Part shown: positions 27,001 to 40,100 of the stretch, in pieces
Position numbering within the stretch: position 1 is the stretch's first letter
How the letters are laid out: each line of letters starts with the position of its first letter
Assembly: GCA_005408345.1 (NCBI GenBank)
Contig: SEMN01000258.1
Location: forward strand, 638,501 to 702,500
DNA: 64,000 bases
Reading direction: 5' to 3'
Origin: Macquaria australasica
Lineage: Eukaryota > Chordata > Actinopteri > Centrarchiformes > Percichthyidae
The notes under the pieces: generated by a model
What the model saw: the letters and a program-made list of their open reading frames with translations, nothing else
What the model was told of the DNA's origin: nothing
Database searches by the model: none
Program-made: the position numbers and the translations under genes

Positions 27001-30000
27001 ACATAGTCTTTTGTTTTCATTCAACACACACTTCATTGTTTGTTGACAGTTTGTTTGTTAACTTGTCATTGTCTGTCATTAACTCAGTTATATTTGCTTT
27101 TTTATTCATTTATGTTGTAAGTCCCTCCCTGGCCAAAAGATGTGGCACCAGTTAAGATGGTCTCTTATACTGTGAGAAGCAGGAAGTGGAAAAGGCCAAC
27201 TGGGTGTGCCAGAGTGGAGTCTGGCATTTAGGATCCTAGTTAAATCTAACTATTTTGGGACTTTAAGGTAGATTAATTAAGATAAATACTTTTTTTATTT
27301 GAATCTTGATTGCATTAGGTTAATTTGCAGTTTAGAGTTAGTTGTTTATTCCTGATCTTCTGTGTGTCTGTGTAGGCTAGCCTCTGTCTATATAAACCCT
27401 CCTTTTGAGTCATTTGTTAGGTCATTTATGTTTAGTTCAGTCCTCACTTGCTTTTTGTTTACCTGGTGTCCTTGAGCCTTACTGCTTGGTCCCTGGCATT
27501 GATGCACTAGCATGTAAGCAGTGTCTAAATGTTGTAGCAGGTTGACGTGGAGTGTCCTGCCATTCCATGGCCCTCACAGGATTATGAGACACTAGCAACT
27601 ACAACTGTCAAAAGAATTTACAACATTTCCCTCTGAATTAAAGTGGAGTACAAGTATTGCAGTAAGTAGCATAAAATGGAAGCAATCAAATAAAGTACAA
27701 GTACCAAAAAATGGTACTTAGTTTTGGATAAATATACTTATCTTCCACAACTTCAAGTTAAGTCTTTAGACTTTACTCTTTTATTGACTTCAGACTTGAC
27801 TCACACTCATTTATAATGACTTGTGAACTATAAGATCTTTCAGGTACATTATGAATTAACAGACACAACAACAACACAAACATATAGAGGACAGCTAGGG
27901 ATTGAAGGACAGTGGCAAAGCAGACCACAACTTCCATCCTACTGTGTACACTTCACTACATCTGTGGAGCTGACCAGTCACCAATCCAGTCACACAGGTC
28001 ATCCAACTGTCAAACTGCCCCTCAACAAGTGACATTTAGAGATATACTGTAGGAAACACTAAATCACCTTTGTCTGTCTTAACACATAAACATAAACACA
28101 TACACACTGCCCAGTATTTAACAACATGTGTCAGTCTCCTACCTGTTGGATGCCATAGGTCCAGCCCTGGCGGATGCGGTCTCTTGCCCAGACGTTGTGT
28201 GCGTTCTCAGCCAGTTTGTCCACCATGGCTTCCTGGGTGGAGGTCAGTCTGATGTGACTCAGGTCCAGAGGAGCAGGTTTATAACCACCGGACAACTCAT
28301 AGCTGCACAGAGAGAGTTGAATCACTTAATCGTTAGCTAGCCAGCTGCTCAACAACCTTCACCTTTGTCTAAGAGCCTCTGTTGCTCTGGTCATCTAAAT
28401 ATTTTTTTGTTCTGTCCAATTAATCATCTCATGAAAGATCCCACTGTCTCCATCATTACATCATGTAAGTACCATACTGCATCCGTCCTTGTTGAGTTAT
28501 GGCATTACTTAGCTTTTATTACACTGATGGTTAAGATGACTTACGCTGGTGACAGTTTCATGCTCTTGACTTTCTCTACAGCATGTTCATCTGCTAGGCC
28601 AACATGGCAACCCAAGGCCAGTAGAGTCCTGTAACACACACACAAACACGTAATTTAGTGTTCAGGTGTTTGATACTGACCCAAACATGTTACCATTACC
28701 CATACTCCTACATACTACATGGAAACTTACTTAGTGAGTTAACTGCCTAGTCCACAGTAAGAGTTTGCTAATGTACAGTATGAACACATCATGTGCCATC
28801 AGGGCTTAATGGTGTCACAGATAAATATTTGATCTAATTGTCATATCTTATGCTGCTCACTGCACTGATGCATTACTTGAGAGTCTCCAGAGACATCTGT
28901 AAGTTGTAGCTTCGCTCTTGTTCAGGAAGCTTGGAGAACTCCACCAGGCAGGGGTGTTGCCGCTTGTTATCATCTCGGACCTGAAACAAACACACACACA
29001 CACACATAAAAAAGCAAAGGTTAGCACAGTAAGGGAGTCTGTTGGTTGGCACACTTTGATCTCAGGACAAAGAGAACCAAGGGACACCTGGATGCATGTA
29101 GTCATATAACTGGACTGTTACATCCAGGTAACTTCAATTTTTGTAGTGCTCTGCTCTCTGACAGGTTTCACTACTGATTGTTTGGGACAAACAGTCAAGA
29201 CAAAACTTCAAAGGAATTCTGTAGTCTATTAGAAACTTTTGATTTGTTGCAGCATGTGAAAGGGCCCAAACACAGTCAAGGACACATTCTGGATTTGGTT
29301 ATTAGCAAGTATGCTGCCATCAGACATATGTAATGAATATACTTCACAGTAAGTTAAACGCCTTCCTTTCATCAAAACTCTGGAGACAGTCATCCATTTG
29401 TCTGCAGGTTTATTGACTAGAAAAAGGGTGAAACTGAGAACAGACAAAAGGCATAATCACAAAACTATGCTTACTGTAAATACACTGTAAACTTACTTTC
29501 ACGAATTAAATTATACCTTTTTAACTTTACATGTTTATGTATTGCCTATTTAATAAACTATCAACCAAGTGATCAATGACAGTCTTATTGTCAATCACTG
29601 TATTTTACTATACACTCCTGGTGGCTATAGATAGCACTGGTAGTAAATGAAATCAGCTGAGAATTGTTGTCCTCCCTGCCAAAGGTATCTACTTCCTGTC
29701 TAAAGTCACATGGAAGGTCAAAGGTGACTTCCGGTTACCAACTTCCTATATTTCTTAAAAGGGACTACTACCTGTCACTGAAAACGTTGAATTTACATAG
29801 AAAAATGTTATTAACTAAACAACAGTAACAGCACAGAGAGAGTGTTAACATTTCCAGCACTATTGTCAGGGATGTAGGCCTTTCTGACCATTTCTGTGTT
29901 TTCTTAAATATGTTGGTTTCTCCTGATACCCAAACCAGATCTGTTTCTGTCAAGAAAAGGTGTATCAACAAGCATACCAGCTGTCTTTCTATAGAAGCTA

Positions 30001-33000
30001 TGTCCTTGACAATAAGCTTAACATCAGACTCTGTTGATTTGTTCTTTTATAATTTGGACTGACTAGATTGTCATAGACGTCGGTACAAACGGCATTCAAA
30101 AACAGCAGTCCGAACTGTTAAAACAAGACTTTGTCAATCTCTTTAATGTCCTCAAACACTCCCATAGCAGAGTTTACATCTCCGGCCCAACAAACTCTGG
30201 GCCGTGGAATGGGGCGTTATGAAAAATTGTGATTACATTCATATTTGTATTTTTAACAATCCTGACATTTTAGTCCTTTCAGAAACTTGGTCAAAAAAGT
30301 CAATTGGAGATGATGAAATTAATTTAATTGACTACAATTTATTTAGATGTGATAGGCTTACTAAGGGCGGAGGTGTAGCAATCTATGTCAGAAATAACAT
30401 CAAAGAATCCAAGTTAATTAGTGTGTCCATCCCAAAACAATATGAACTATTGATTTTGAATACAGAATTAAGTCAAAATGCTCATTATACGGTTGTTGGT
30501 ATATATGGCCCACCATTTAGAGGCAGTTGCTGATATTTTTGAGAATTGAACCCCCAGTCATGACCTCCGAAGTGACTGTTATGGGAGATCTTAACGTAAA
30601 TTGGATGTCCACAGACTCAGACGGTCTGAAGTTCATCTGTGCTGATCTTGGACTTACTCAAGTGATCTCTGACCCTACTCACCCAAATTTTAAAGACCCT
30701 ACTAAATCAACCTTAATTGATATCATTTTAACATATCACCCCCATAAGTATTCTTCCAGTGCTGTACTTTTGTTAGATATAAAATTAAGAATAAAAGATA
30801 GGTCCAGCCCCTGGTTCAACTCTGACCCAACAGATCTGTTCCAGTTAAGAAACAAAGCGTGGTCCTTAGCTAGACATTCTGGGTACCCCTCCCAAGACAA
30901 GTGTATGAAATCAGCCAATTCTGCAAATATATTCACTAACAATGACAGTTCTGTAGATAGAGTAAACTGTGCCCCTCAGTTTGCCCTCCATCCACTTTCT
31001 CCTAGTGTAGTTGCTGAAGCTCTTCTAGCCATTGACTCAAAGAAAGCAACTGGCGAGGACCCATTTCTTCTCAAGCTCTTTGCCCCAATAATCTTGGAGT
31101 ACATAACACATATTTTTAACTGGCACTATTCCTAAAGAATGGAAGTCGTCTCATGTTTTACCTTTGCACAAGGGAGGAGAGAAAAGTGACCTAAACAACT
31201 ACCGCCCTATTTCAAAACTGTCTTGTCTGTCCAAAAACCCTTGAATCATTAGTAAACAGTCAACTCAAGTCATTCTTAACTAGATGTTCTGTATTAACCC
31301 ACATTATAAATATTTAGGCATCTGGATTGATGATAATATCATAATATTTAAACCACATATTGATGCACTAATAAAAAAAATTAAGAATTAAGCTTGTTTT
31401 TCTGTACAGGAACAAGTCTTGTTTCCAAAAAAAAAAAACAAATCCCCAAAAAAGGCTTTGGTTTTTGAGATACCCCTACCCGAGGTAGAACAAAGCACAA
31501 CCATGTTATTTCATAACTTTAATATGTCTAGTTTTTTAAATGGATGGTTGTATAAAATATTTTACTGCAAAATTAGTTTATTTGGTTGTTGTTTGGATCC
31601 TCCCCAAAACCAAAAATAGAGAAAAGTTAGGCTTCTCCAAAAGGGACAGTGTCTGCCTAATCACATCTATCTCTGGAAATAATGATCACAATGTCACCAA
31701 ATTTGGACTGGATGTTCACAGACAGTTATTGAACACAATAAAGCAAAGATTTCATCAACACCTTTGTCCATCTTTCAAATTTATACACTTAAATACACTT
31801 AAATTATAAAAATGTCATTTATATGTAACAAAGACTGTTATCTTATCATGAAAGTAGGTTATTTGACTATTCACTTCACCCTCTGATGTCATCAGCCCCT
31901 AACAAGTAGCTATTGCAGCCAGCACTTCAAACCGACATATACAATGGCGCCCCATTGGTGTAATGTTGAAGAGAATGACACAAACCATAGATTAAGTTAA
32001 AGAAAAGAAGATATAACTATTATAATTTAAATAATAATGAACATTTCTTTATGAATCTAAATAATTTTTTTATATATTATGTTACATTTGAATAACATAT
32101 GATATGATGATAATATGGGCCAACAGGCTGCATGACAATATTTTTACATGATTTAACTGAAACATTTGACTGAATTAAATGGAAAAATCAAACATGAATC
32201 ATAAATTGGATCCTAAATGAATAATCAATTATAAATAGTATAGATATACAATGTGACCCAACATTTTGCAACAATGCCGTCATACACAATACTATTAGGG
32301 CACTCTAGAAAGTCACAGGCACAGAATTCAATGCTTCTGTTGACTGCATTGTGTCAGCCAGTCAGGATGTTTTCTATTGCTCCTCTATAAAAGTTAACAA
32401 GAACTTGGCACTAGAATTTTGCCTTCTTAAGTTTCCTAAAGAAATCCAGTCATCTCTGAGCTTTTTTTTTTTTTTACCAGGGTGGAGATGTGTGATGACC
32501 ATGACAGATTCTCTGTGATGCTGATTCCCAGGAACCTAAAACTGTTCACCTGCTCTAGACAGACAGACCTGATGTAGACAGGGGTGTGGCCTCCTTTTTC
32601 CTAAAATCAATGATCAGCCCCTTGGTTTTGCTGACATTGAGCAGTAAGTTGTTCTCTGTGCACCACTCTGCTAGATTGTTGATTTCCTCCCGATATGAAT
32701 ACTCATTGTTGTTGGTAATCCGGCCTATGATGGTAGTGTCATCCACAAACTTCAAAACAGAACTGTCTCCATGTCAGGGGTTGTAGTTGTGGGTGTACAG
32801 TGTGAACAGAATGGGGCTGAGCACACAGCCCTGGGGGGCTCTAGTGTGAGAGTGGAGGAGGTGTGACTACCAATCCAAACTGTCTGGGCTCTGTTTGTGA
32901 GGAAGTCCAATATCCAGTTGCAGAGTGTAGTATTTAGGGCTTAACGATTATGGCCAAAATCATAATCCCGATTATTTTGATCAATATTGAGATCACGATT

Positions 33001-36000
33001 ATTTACCACGATAACATATTGCAGTTTGGGGTGTTTTTTCAGGTGGTTGATCAAGTTAGTTGTTTTGCTTTGTGCCGCAGACACAAGTGTAATGCACTCT
33101 TTGTGTATGATTTGTTCTTGCTTAACATCACTTGCCCTAAATCCGAAATACTTCCGAACAACAGATTTTGATCCATTTCGAGGGACTAGCTCTTCGTCTT
33201 CTGCTCCAGACATTTGATTTTTGTTTTGCCCATCTGCTCTCTGTTGTATATTACTCTTCTACTCTGGACTGCAGCTGCAACATCCAGGAAATTTTTGCAA
33301 AGGCTGCTACTGCAGGGTGCGCATGGAGCAACATGATAGCTACCCAAAAGTGAAACCAAACAAACTGGCATGGGATGTGCACGGCCCAGGACTGAAGGGC
33401 TCTGTAGCAGTTGATAAAACCGCCCAGAACATCATGAGTACCCATCTACCGAGCATCAGTGATATCGGAGCAGTGAGGTGCCTGTGCAGAGCCCAAAGGA
33501 TACTAAAAGACAATACCCACCCCAGCCACAGCCTGTTCACCCTGCTGCTGTCTGGTAAGTGATACAGAAGTATCCTCTGCCATACCACCAGACCACAGAG
33601 CACTCACTGATGATTCATTTTTTTTGCAACAATTCATAAATTGATGGCATCTAGGGGGAGCACTAAGAGGAACAGCATGATTTTCGACCAGAGAGAGAGA
33701 GACCAAACAAGGGAGCATGTGTGTTTTTGAAGAGTGGAGTAAAGAGGCGACATAAAAAGGTACATATTCTTTTTTACATTAGTCTTTTCACCCCTAGAGG
33801 CCTGGAGAACTTCCATTGTGTTGACTGGATATGCAGTGTTTTCTGTTGCATTAATCCTGTTCTCTGTTCCCTCGCAGAGTGCCTTGATAGATACCACACC
33901 GGCGATAGCCGTGGCCAGAGGCATTATGTTTTCGGGTTGTCTGTCCATCCCATTCTCGTGAATGCGATATCTCAGGAACGCCTTCAGGGAATTTCTTTAC
34001 AATTTGGCACAAACGTCCAGTTGGACCCAAGGATGAACTGATTAGAATTTGGTGGTCAAAGGTCAAAGGTCATTGTGACCTCTAAATAGGTTTTTAGCAG
34101 TAATTTACTTAATGCCTCACTCTAAATGTCAAGCGTCATCAGAATCATGTGACTGCAAACAACCTATTGGAGCACACCAAGCTAATTGTGATCCTGTGAG
34201 TGAGTGAGTTTCAACTACAGATCATAGAGAGGCTTTGCATCTAAAAGTGCCAGGAGAAAACAAAAGCACCACATGTTGTGTGGCTATCCTCTATCCATCA
34301 AGTACATGTGTACCTGTTTAGCGAATACATCTATGATATCGAAATGATACTAACAGGAGAAATTTATAACAGCTCTTAATCATTGGAACAAGACCTACAT
34401 TTAATTTCTGTCTGTGCCTATTTAACCTCGTGCTGCTGCAGCCTTTACAAAATAATCTGATGGCATTTAATTCTGACTTGTGATTGTTGTCATGACTTTT
34501 AAGTAAAAGTAGCCCAGGTACTTATTCAAAATATGAGACCAACATGTTAAATTGCCATTACATTTATGCAAAGAAGAGCATGAAGAAGAGTCTCATAGGG
34601 CCTTATAATCAGTGTTTCATATACAGTATTGAGCTGATACTCACTGCACCGTAGGTCCAGCCCAGTTCTATCTTGTTCATCACCCACAGTTCATGGATGT
34701 TTTCAGCAAGCTTCTCCCTGATCCTCTCCAAGTGAGGTGGCAGCACAATCTACACTCACACAGAAAGACAAACAATTTATGTAAATCACTTCAGACATCA
34801 CTTTTCTGTTGCTTCAGTCTAGCTCTGCCTGTTGTTTTGATCGACAGAAAAAGTTGAGAGAAAATTTCATGAACATTGGCATGCAATAAAATATTCAGTG
34901 GGAAAAGTGGCATTAAAACAGATTTTGGGAAGGGACATTTTGAAATCAAAAATTACCTTAAATGAACCGTTATTGTGAAAAGAAGGATGAAGTAACACTT
35001 CATAGTAATAATTTAAAATGTATTGGTTTATTTCAGAATTTCATGGTTATATATTGTGTCTATCATAATTCATATTATTTATTTCATAATGTCTTAATAT
35101 TGAACACTTTGGGTCTCTATAAATGACCACTCCTGTAAGCTGGTAATAATGCTAACAGTGGTCTGTACCTGGCTGGTGTCCACAGGTGTGGGTGTGAATG
35201 CTGCCTGGCTCAAGGTGACAGTCGGTCCCCGCAGGTCTTTGGCTGCAGTCTGGTCCTGACTGGGTTCCAGTTTCAGCTTCTCCCTGGGCAACACCGCCTC
35301 ATAGCAAGGAGCATAACCTGGAGGAGGGAGGAACTTAAACTCCCCATGACGACCACCGAGGAGGAAACGAACCCTGCAGTGTGACAGACAACAGGAGGAG
35401 GAATCAAGGAGGAGAGATTATGGTTTACAGGGTTTGATTTCAACATGAAAAAATTTATTTATTTACTTTCCCAAATGTCAAAGGAAGCAGTCTATACCAC
35501 CACCAAATAAACTTAATAAGTTAACTTAGTAAGTTAGTGACTTTGTTTTGTCAGTATGACTGGTCAGATTTCAGGATTCTGGACAATTTACCAGACAAGT
35601 ATAGTTATATAGGTAAAAGTTATGTAGGTAAAATACATTTAAATAGCCACAAATAATTCAAATCAAAGTGCAGTAATGCAATAAATGTATTTTGTTTGGG
35701 TGTTTGGAAGTTCAAAATGTGTCCTTTAGATCCATTCTTTTACTCTTACTAATTCTTGTAGTATTTTGCAGTCCTATATTTAACTTTATTGCCATTGTTC
35801 AATAGGCATTGTAAATTATGTTAATCTAATTGTGTGACACAGAACTTTAATTCTACAAATGATATACAGTACATATTCTCATCAACATGCAATGTAGTGT
35901 TAGGAAAACAGCATCCTGCATATTTTAGCAAGAAATAAGCTAATTCATTTTAAATCTGATCAGTCAGTCAAAGAGGTTGTGGCTGATTATTACTATATAG

Positions 36001-37113
36001 TGTAACTTGTACTACAAAAATATAAGAAATGCAGCCATTTTTGGCCTCACAGTGTAGAAGGTGACTCTCTGTTGCTCTGCAGAAAAATCTGAAAGTCATT
36101 TACCAGCTTTTTCAAACTTTTATGATTATGTGTTTGATGGTCAGATAAATATATTTAAGATTCTTCTGACATGAGGGGAATAGACAATAACTGAATTTTC
36201 ATTTTGTGTTAAGTGTTTTCATTGAAGCACTGACTTGACTCCAGCAGAGAAGCTGGCCACAGGGAAGAAGAGGCCATCAGAGTTGAAGTTCTCAAACATG
36301 CCCTGGACCGGCTGGCCATTGATCCTGAAGGAGATACTGGGCACACTGAGGTCCAGGCAGCAGCTCACCACATCCTCTGCTCTCAGAAGGTGCTGATTGG
36401 GTGAGCTAACAGTCCGCGCAATGCAGCCTGTACAGTGAGGACAGAGTTTCAATTTGGTTTGAGTTGAACTTTTAGTTTGCAACATGTGAAGATCCGAATT
36501 TTGAATCAGTTTGAAGGTAATTTCATCTGAATTCATGCAGTTTGTTTGTGTAAATGAATAACATCAAAGCATGCTTTTCATGGTGTGTTCAAAAATGTGC
36601 AGAGTAGCTAGAGAAGTATAGAAGTATAAGTACCAGCCATATCTACAGTAGTTATACTACCATCATCTCTCTCGACACACACACACACCTCACCTGACCA
36701 GAGATGGAGTCCATCAAAGCCATAGGAGTAGAGGTCATCACCCACCCCATTGCCTCCCCACCCCTCTCCCCCGCTGGGGTATGGTGCGTAGCCACTGGTG
36801 TTGGCCCAGCCCACCCTGAGGTGAGTGGCCTCTGCTGTGACGAACGGCAGCGCCTGATCCACGATCAGCTCATAGTACCACTTCCTGTACTGAGCGGAGC
36901 CATCACTGACTCCTAGGAAGATGTTGGGGCGCATGCTGTTGGGGAGATGAAGCAGAGGAGAGACTGCCAATGATCCCTGTGAAATGGGAAGTCTGAAAAT
37001 GACCTTCTAGCGAGTTAGAATGACAACGCCTGTGCATTCTGAAAGACACAGGTATTTGCTGTTGATTTTTTTCTTCGATGCTGTGAACACCACACATTAC
37101 ATTAAATGTGTGT

Positions 37114-37149
<36 letters not shown>

Positions 37150-40100
37150 GCATGTGCGTGTGTGTGTACGTGTACGTGTATACCTGCTTACGTGGTTGAT
37201 CAGGCGGGTCTGCAGTAACAGATCTCTTCCTGGCAGCAGGTTGTCACAGATCAGGTGCTGGTTGGAGCGCACTGCCACACCGTGACACACACACAGCGAA
37301 CACAACACATCTAGAACCTAGAACGGTACACACACACCAGAAAATATGTTAGTGTTAGTGTAAATACATTGTTGTTACAGTATGAACACACACATATAAC
37401 CAGCTACTGGCACGGGCTACAGCTCTGTGTTGCCTTGAGAAATGGTTTGTTGTCATCTCAATCTGCTCGGTGAGTGCCCTCCAGGAATTTATGACAATGT
37501 ATTCCACTTTAAAGGAGTTTAAAACAAAGAGAAATGTGCCTAAATGTTTAAACCACAGCTTCTGGCAGGTGTGTTGATCCAGCGCTGTGTCCTCAGCTGC
37601 CTCAGGTTCTGCCTTTTCACACCACACACAAATATTCATGTGGATTTGCACAGAACTATGAAACTGATTTCAAAGTATATAATGGAAGCTTGTACACGTG
37701 TGTGACAGATATACTGTACATATGTCTACGTATGTCTATAAGAATAAAGTAAGTGCCTGTACCTTGTGGTTGCGTCCATGCTTGTCCAGCAGAGATATAA
37801 TGGATTTGATGTGTCCCTCTTTGATTATGTTCAGTGCCTCGGGACTCTCCACCAGCACACAGTGAAGCACCTCTAGTATGCCTAGAAATACAAAATATGT
37901 ATAGTAAGAAAGACCACATATGTACAGTGAGCATTCAAAACCAGGGGCCATATTCACAAACCATCCTAAGGCTAAAAGTAGCTGCTAGCTGCTGGAGTTA
38001 GGAGAAACTCCTGAAATGGTCTAACAGTAATTCACAAAGCATTTCAGCGCTGAAAGTGGCTCCTTAGTCTGAGAGAAGTTAGACGAAGTGCAGAGGACTA
38101 CTGAGTCACTGAGACCTGCCCACAATCAGTCTGTGTGCACCTCATTGTGTTGGCATTTTGGAAAAATACAATGATAATGGACTTTTAAAAGCATGCATTT
38201 GAAGGCGAGAGAGTTGATAAGTATCCGATCAGTTAACCAACAAATCCAAACAATCCAGTAACACCGGAGGAAGGTCTGTATAGATGCACATAAAACTGAT
38301 TTCATGGCCAACGCCAATCCATCAAATTTATTTTAATTTGTTCCTCACACAAGAATATTTGATTTCCCTTTCACTGACACAGACCAGTCATACTCATGAA
38401 ACATGATGTCATCCATAGCAAAGGGGTCAACTGAGGAGTGCTCTTTGTTCTTTAGCAAAAGCTTTGTGAAGAGCTTTTAGTGCCATTTAGGAGGACTCCT
38501 AGTGGTTAAGATAAGATACATGAATACAGACCCAGGTCCATGTTATTAAAATGCCAAGCATATTATGTATATACATAAAATGTTAAAAAGTTTTATTTAT
38601 ACAGCGCCAAATCATAACAGAAGTTATCTCAGGGCTCTTTTCATTTAGAGCAGGTCTAGACCGTACTCTTTATAGTATTATTTACAGAGCTCCAACAATT
38701 CCCGCCATGAGCAGCACTAGGCAACAGTGGCAAGGAAAAACTCCTTTTTAAATAAAGAAACACATCAAATGCAATTCAAATGAAAAACAGATTCATTTGT
38801 TGAATTAAATGTGGACTCTTAAACATTAGATCTCTCTCATCTAAAGCTGTTCTAGTAAACGACCTAATATCAGATTATAATATTGATTTATTTTGTCTTA
38901 CTGAAAGCTGGCTGTGTCATGATGAATATGTTAGCCTAAATGAATCCAGTCCCCCCAGTCACATTAATACTCACATTCCTCGAGGCACAGGCCGAGGAGG
39001 TGGAGTTGCAGCCATCTTCGACTCAAGCCTATTAATCAAACCTAAACCTAAACTAAATTATAACTTGTTCGCCTTGGTCTTAGTCTTTCACACCCAACCT
39101 GGAAAACGCTACAGCCAATTCTATTTGTTATAGTGTACCGAGCTCCTGGACCGTATTCTGAATTTTTATCTGAATTCTCAGAGTTCTTATCAGGTTTAGT
39201 CCTTAAAACAGATAAAATAATTATTGTAGGTGATTTTAATATTTATGTGGATGTAGAAAATGATAGCCTTTGTGCTGCGTTTATCTCATTATTAGGTTCG
39301 ATTGGCTTCTGTCAGAGCGTACATAAATCCACTCACTGTTTTAACCACACCCTCGACCTTGTTCTTGTCTATGGCATTGAAATTGAACATCTAATAGTCT
39401 TTCCACAGAATACTTTTTTATCAGACCATTATTTAATTACTTTTGAATTCCTGTTACTGGACTACACGCCATTAGGCAAACATTCCTACACTAGATGTCT
39501 ATCTGATAGTGCTGTAGCTAAATTTAAGGAAGTGATTCCATCGGCATTTAATTCAGTTCCATGTCTCAATGTAACAGATGACTCCTATGCTAACTTTAGT
39601 CCCTCCCAAATTGATCATCTTGTTGATAGTGCTGCAGGCTCACTACGAATAACACTTGACTCTATCGCCCCTCTAAAAAAGAAGATAATAAAACAGAGGA
39701 GGTTAGTGCCATGGTATAACCCGCAAATTAAAGCAAACATCACGAAAACTTGAAAGGAAATGGCGTTCCACCAATCTGGAAGAATCACGTTTAGCCTGGC
39801 AAGATAGTCTTAAAATTTATAGGAAGGCCCTCCGTAATGCCAGAGCAGCCTACTACTCATCATTAATAGAGGAAAATAAGAACAACCCCAGGTTTCTGTT
39901 CAGCACTGTAGCCAGGCTGACAGAGAGTCACAGCTCTGTTGAGCCATGTATTCCTATAGACCTCAGTAGTAATGACTTTATGAGCTTCTTTAATGATAAA
40001 ATTCTAACTATTAGAGACAAAATTCAGCACCTCCTGCCCTCAGTTGGTACTGACTTATCTTCAAACACAGGAACCTTAGAAACAACTGTAAAACCTGACG

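Noticed and set aside
27160..27540. Possible LTR with TATA-like ctatataaacc
   Set aside because: No inverted TG/CA ends, duplication or second copy seen in the window.
31419..31809. Open frames of 66 and 89 codons
   Set aside because: No recognisable motif and composition like AT-rich intron.
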